A stretch of DNA of 8,374 nucleotides, taken from FEN-1219 sp035548835 (GTDB lineage Bacteria; Pseudomonadota; Gammaproteobacteria; Steroidobacterales; Rariloculaceae). The position numbers and the translations under genes were made by a program. The notes beneath the pieces are model-generated. The model saw nothing but the letters and a program-made list of their open reading frames with translations, ran no database searches and was not told the DNA's origin. Location: positions 1 to 8,374 of the forward strand of contig DASZSB010000187.1 in assembly GCA_035548835.1 (NCBI GenBank). Reading direction: 5' to 3'. This document shows, in pieces, positions 5,961 through 8,374 of this stretch; position 1 is the stretch's first letter; every line of letters starts with the position of its first letter.

Positions 5961-8159
5961 CTACGCCAGGGCCGCCTTCACCCGCTCGGGCGTCAACGGC
6001 AGCTCGCGGATACGCCGGCCGGTCGCGGCGGCGAACGCATTCGCGATGGCGGCCGCCGTCGGTCCCTGCGCAGCTTCGCCGGCACCGAGCGCACGTTCGT
6101 TCGGCCGGTCGATCAGCACAGTCTCGACTCTCGGAACGTCCGGCATGGTCAGGATCGGATAGTTGCTCCAGTCCTGCGACAGGATTCCGTTGCGGTCGAA
6201 TCGCACGTGCTCATGCAGCGTCCAGCTCGCCGACTGGATGACGCCGCCTTCGATCTGGTTGATCAGGCCGTCGGGATTGATGATCTGCCCGGAATCGGCC
6301 GCGGTCCAGATGCGCGGCACCTTGACGACGCCGGTAGTGCGATTGACTTCGACCTCCGCGATGACCGCCGCGTAAGTCGCCACCGTCTTGTAGCGCGCGA
6401 AGCCTAAGCCGCGGCCGCGCCGGCCGTCGCCCTTCTCGCCCGGCTGCCAGGCGGCGGCCTTGGCCACGGCCTCGATCACGGCACGCTCGCGCTCGTCCCT
6501 GATGTGCGCGAGGCGGAACGCGACGGGGTCCAGACCTGCGGCAGCCGCGAGCTCGTCCATGAAGGACTCGATCGCGAACACGTTGGCATGGGCGCCGAGC
6601 GAGCGCAGCGCCGACGTGCGCACCGGATTGTCCATGATCAGGTGGTGCGTGGTGCGCTGGCGCGGGAAATCGTAGAGCGTGAGCGCGTTGCGGTCGCCCG
6701 CGCCGTTCGGCTGTGCGGCATGGCGCGCCGGTCCGGGCTGCCTGGCATCGGCGACGTACCAGCTCCCGAGCAGGTTGATGCCGTCGGGATCGCCCGGCCG
6801 GTAGTTGTGGCTCTGGCTCCAGACGTCGAAGACCCAGTCGACGACCCGGCCGCCGGCCACGGCGCCCCTGACCCGCATGGTCATGGCAGGGCCATAGGGC
6901 TCCCACTTGAACTCGTCGTCGCGCATCCACTGGAGCCGCACCGGCCGCCCGTCGACGGCGCGGGCCAGCATGGCGGCGTCGAAGGCGACGTCGTCGGCGC
7001 CGTTGTGGCCGTAGCAGCCGGCGCCCTCGGCGTGGATGCAGTGGACGTTGCTCGGCTCGACACCGAGCGCCCTGGCGAGGGTGGCGCGTAACGGGGAAAC
7101 GCCCTGGCTGTGGGTCCACACCGTGAGCTTGCCGTCCTCGAGCTTGGCCACCGCGCAGGAGGGCGCGATCGAGGCATGCGCGAGATACGGCCGATGGTAC
7201 GTCGCCTCGATCACCCTGGCGTCGGCCGGCACGGGCGCGTCCTTCTCGCCGATCACCCTGGCCTCGCTGCGCAGGGTCATGAGCTGCTCGTACATCTTCG
7301 TGGGATCTGGAAGCTCGGAGCCGCCCGACCACCTGGCGGACGCCATCAGCACGAGCCGCGCATTGATGGCCTGCTCCTCGCGCCGCGCCACGACGCCGAG
7401 AAAGCTGCCGTCGCGCACCAACGCGACGACTCCCGGCATCGCTTTGACTTGGGTCTCGTCGAAGCTGTCGAGCCCGGCGCCGTAGCGCGGCGGCCGCACG
7501 ACGCGGCCGTGCAGCATGCCGGGAAGGCGCAAGTCCTGCACGAAGGCGGCGCCGCCCGTCACCTTGGCCGGGATGTCGCGGCGCGGAATGCTGCGGCCGA
7601 CGATCGTGTGCTCTCCGGGCGGCTTCGGCTTCGCGTGCGCCGAGGCTTCGCGCTTGAAGTTCGCGTCGCGTGCGAGCTCCCAGTAGGTGACCTTCTTCCC
7701 GGAGTCGGTCACCGTTCCGTCCGCTACGGTCAGGCCCGCGACCGCGACCCCGAGCTTCGCGGCGGCGAGCTTGAGCAGGATCTGGCGCACCTCCGCGCAG
7801 GCGAATCGCAGTGCCGTGCCGCTGTTCTCGACCGACAGGCTGCCGGCGGTCATCCCCTCGTTCGGCGTGCGCGCCGTATCGGCCGAGACCATCTCGACGC
7901 GCTCGTACGCGACATCGAGCTCCTCGGCCGCGATCTGCGCAAGCGCGGTCAGGATGCCCTGGCCGAACTCGCATTTGCCGGTGAACACCGTGACAGTGCC
8001 GGCCGGGTTGACGCGGATCCAGCCGTCGAGCATGCGGTTCAAGCCTAGGCTGCCGGGAAGAGCGGGACGCGCCTGCTGAGCGAGAGCGGTCGGCACGCTC
8101 CAGCTGAAGGCGACGACGACGCCGGCGGACTTGAGGAAATCGCGGCGTCTGGTGTTCAT
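5961..8159 (-). CDS. Xanthine oxidase-family molybdopterin large subunit (IorB/nicotinate dehydrogenase-like), Tat-exported
   Basis: The protein has 732 residues. A Tat leader is at the N-terminus (RRRDFLK, residues 4-10, hydrophobic stretch to about 27, ALA|Q). A Tat leader on the large subunit is typical of the isoquinoline 1-oxidoreductase beta type, where the small subunit hitch-hikes. Visible motifs are FGQG (65-68) followed by T-A-L-A-Q, the aldehyde-oxidase hammerhead-like region around 184-260, a GAGCYGHNG cofactor loop (379-387), LRSLGAHANVFAIESFMDELA-type text (518-538) and the catalytic Glu695 in GAGE. It should hydroxylate an aldehyde or N-heterocycle with electrons passing through the [2Fe-2S] subunit; the substrate is unknown. 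The start is ATG at 8157-8159, with AAGGG (8166-8170) 6 bases upstream and a 4-nt ATGA overlap with the small-subunit stop. The frame stays open further upstream, but that stretch is the small-subunit gene in another frame. No C-terminal cytochrome domain is fused, unlike NicB; the separate cytochrome gene downstream could fill that role. Confidence 0.92.
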   Translation of the reverse strand: MNTRRRDFLKSAGVVVAFSWSVPTALAQQARPALPGSLGLNRMLDGWIRVNPAGTVTVFTGKCEFGQGILTALAQIAAEELDVAYERVEMVSADTARTPNEGMTAGSLSVENSGTALRFACAEVRQILLKLAAAKLGVAVAGLTVADGTVTDSGKKVTYWELARDANFKREASAHAKPKPPGEHTIVGRSIPRRDIPAKVTGGAAFVQDLRLPGMLHGRVVRPPRYGAGLDSFDETQVKAMPGVVALVRDGSFLGVVARREEQAINARLVLMASARWSGGSELPDPTKMYEQLMTLRSEARVIGEKDAPVPADARVIEATYHRPYLAHASIAPSCAVAKLEDGKLTVWTHSQGVSPLRATLARALGVEPSNVHCIHAEGAGCYGHNGADDVAFDAAMLARAVDGRPVRLQWMRDDEFKWEPYGPAMTMRVRGAVAGGRVVDWVFDVWSQSHNYRPGDPDGINLLGSWYVADARQPGPARHAAQPNGAGDRNALTLYDFPRQRTTHHLIMDNPVRTSALRSLGAHANVFAIESFMDELAAAAGLDPVAFRLAHIRDERERAVIEAVAKAAAWQPGEKGDGRRGRGLGFARYKTVATYAAVIAEVEVNRTTGVVKVPRIWTAADSGQIINPDGLINQIEGGVIQSASWTLHEHVRFDRNGILSQDWSNYPILTMPDVPRVETVLIDRPNERALGAGEAAQGPTAAAIANAFAAATGRRIRELPLTPERVKAALA

Positions 8160-8374
8160 GACGCGCCCTTGGCTGCGCGCAGCACCGCGCGGACGATGCG
8201 GTTGTGGGTACCGCAGCGGCAGAGATTGTCGGCAAGCGCTGCCCGCACGTCCGCCTCCTGCGGTTGGCTGTTGCGGTTCAGCAGGTCGGCCGCCGTCATG
8301 ATCATGCCGCTCGCGCAATAGCCGCACTGAGCCGCCTGTTCATCGATGAAGGCCTTCTGCAGCGGGTGAAGCTT
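8156..8374 (-). CDS. [2Fe-2S] small subunit of the xanthine oxidase-family enzyme (5' end truncated by window)
   Basis: Only the last 72 residues are inside the window; the N-terminal ferredoxin-like domain with the first cluster lies beyond 8374. The visible part is the helical domain that binds the second [2Fe-2S] cluster: QCGYC.SGM (Cys17 and Cys20 of the visible stretch) and CRCGTH.RI (Cys52 and Cys54). All four ligands are intact. It transfers electrons from the molybdenum site of the large subunit. Its TGA (8156-8158) overlaps the large-subunit ATG as ATGA, the standard small-then-large order of IorAB-type pairs. Being first in the visible cluster, the operon promoter must lie outside the window. 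Confidence 0.95.
   Translation of the reverse strand, partial: KLHPLQKAFIDEQAAQCGYCASGMIMTAADLLNRNSQPQEADVRAALADNLCRCGTHNRIVRAVLRAAKGAS

Noticed and set aside
6211..8235. A 674-codon open frame on the minus strand, offset from the large-subunit gene.
   Set aside because: It lies in a different frame of the same strand across a gene with clear motifs. Its product is Arg-rich with no domain.
8160..8327. An upstream extension of the large subunit by 56 residues.
   Set aside because: That stretch encodes the [2Fe-2S] subunit in another frame. The ATG at 8159 has a ribosome site and is followed directly by the Tat motif.
1..8374. CRISPR arrays, tRNA or rRNA genes, insertion sequences.
   Set aside because: I saw no regularly spaced repeats, cloverleaf-like sequence, or transposase-like protein on reading through both strands. 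Nearly all of the window is explained by coding sequence.

Overview
The window is a high-GC (mostly 62-75%) bacterial chromosomal segment, densely coded, with secreted or periplasmic proteins that suggest a Gram-negative, aerobically respiring proteobacterium. Twin-arginine leaders, a c-type cytochrome and periplasmic-type molybdoenzymes support this. Nothing here fixes the genus. I see no rRNA or tRNA gene, CRISPR array, transposase or phage gene.

Layout. (1) Bases 1-916, minus: a 3'-truncated serine beta-lactamase-fold hydrolase with a signal peptide. (2) Bases 917-1121: a divergent intergenic region with a candidate promoter for the next gene. (3) Bases 1122-2552, plus: an exported or membrane-anchored protein made of two carboxymuconolactone-decarboxylase-like repeats and containing no cysteine. 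(4) Bases 2573-3031, minus: a Nudix hydrolase of clearly lower GC (about 56%), ending 20 bp from the convergent gene. (5) Bases 3124-8374, minus: a run of five same-strand genes. In transcription order these are a [2Fe-2S] subunit (5' end outside the window), a xanthine-oxidase-family molybdopterin large subunit, a SoxC-like sulfite-oxidase-family molybdoenzyme, a monoheme SoxD-like cytochrome c, and an S1/P1-type secreted nuclease.

How the genes work together. The first four genes of the run are tightly packed: a 4-nt ATGA overlap, a 51-nt gap, then a 14-nt overlap. They look like a respiratory unit with two structurally unrelated molybdenum enzymes. Each has its own Tat leader, and the single cytochrome c can carry electrons away in the periplasm. 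The SoxC/cytochrome pair is a recognisable sulfite/sulfane dehydrogenase type; the xanthine-oxidase-family pair hydroxylates an unknown aldehyde or N-heterocycle. The nuclease follows after 40 nt and may be co-transcribed; the Nudix gene follows after a further 92 nt and is compositionally distinct. The two left-hand genes form a separate divergent pair with no visible functional link.

No wholly new system is evident. The most interesting points are the double-molybdoenzyme gene cluster with one shared cytochrome, atypical active-site loops in both molybdoenzymes, a P1-type nuclease whose predicted mature N-terminal residue is Phe instead of Trp, and a cysteine-free tandem CMD protein.
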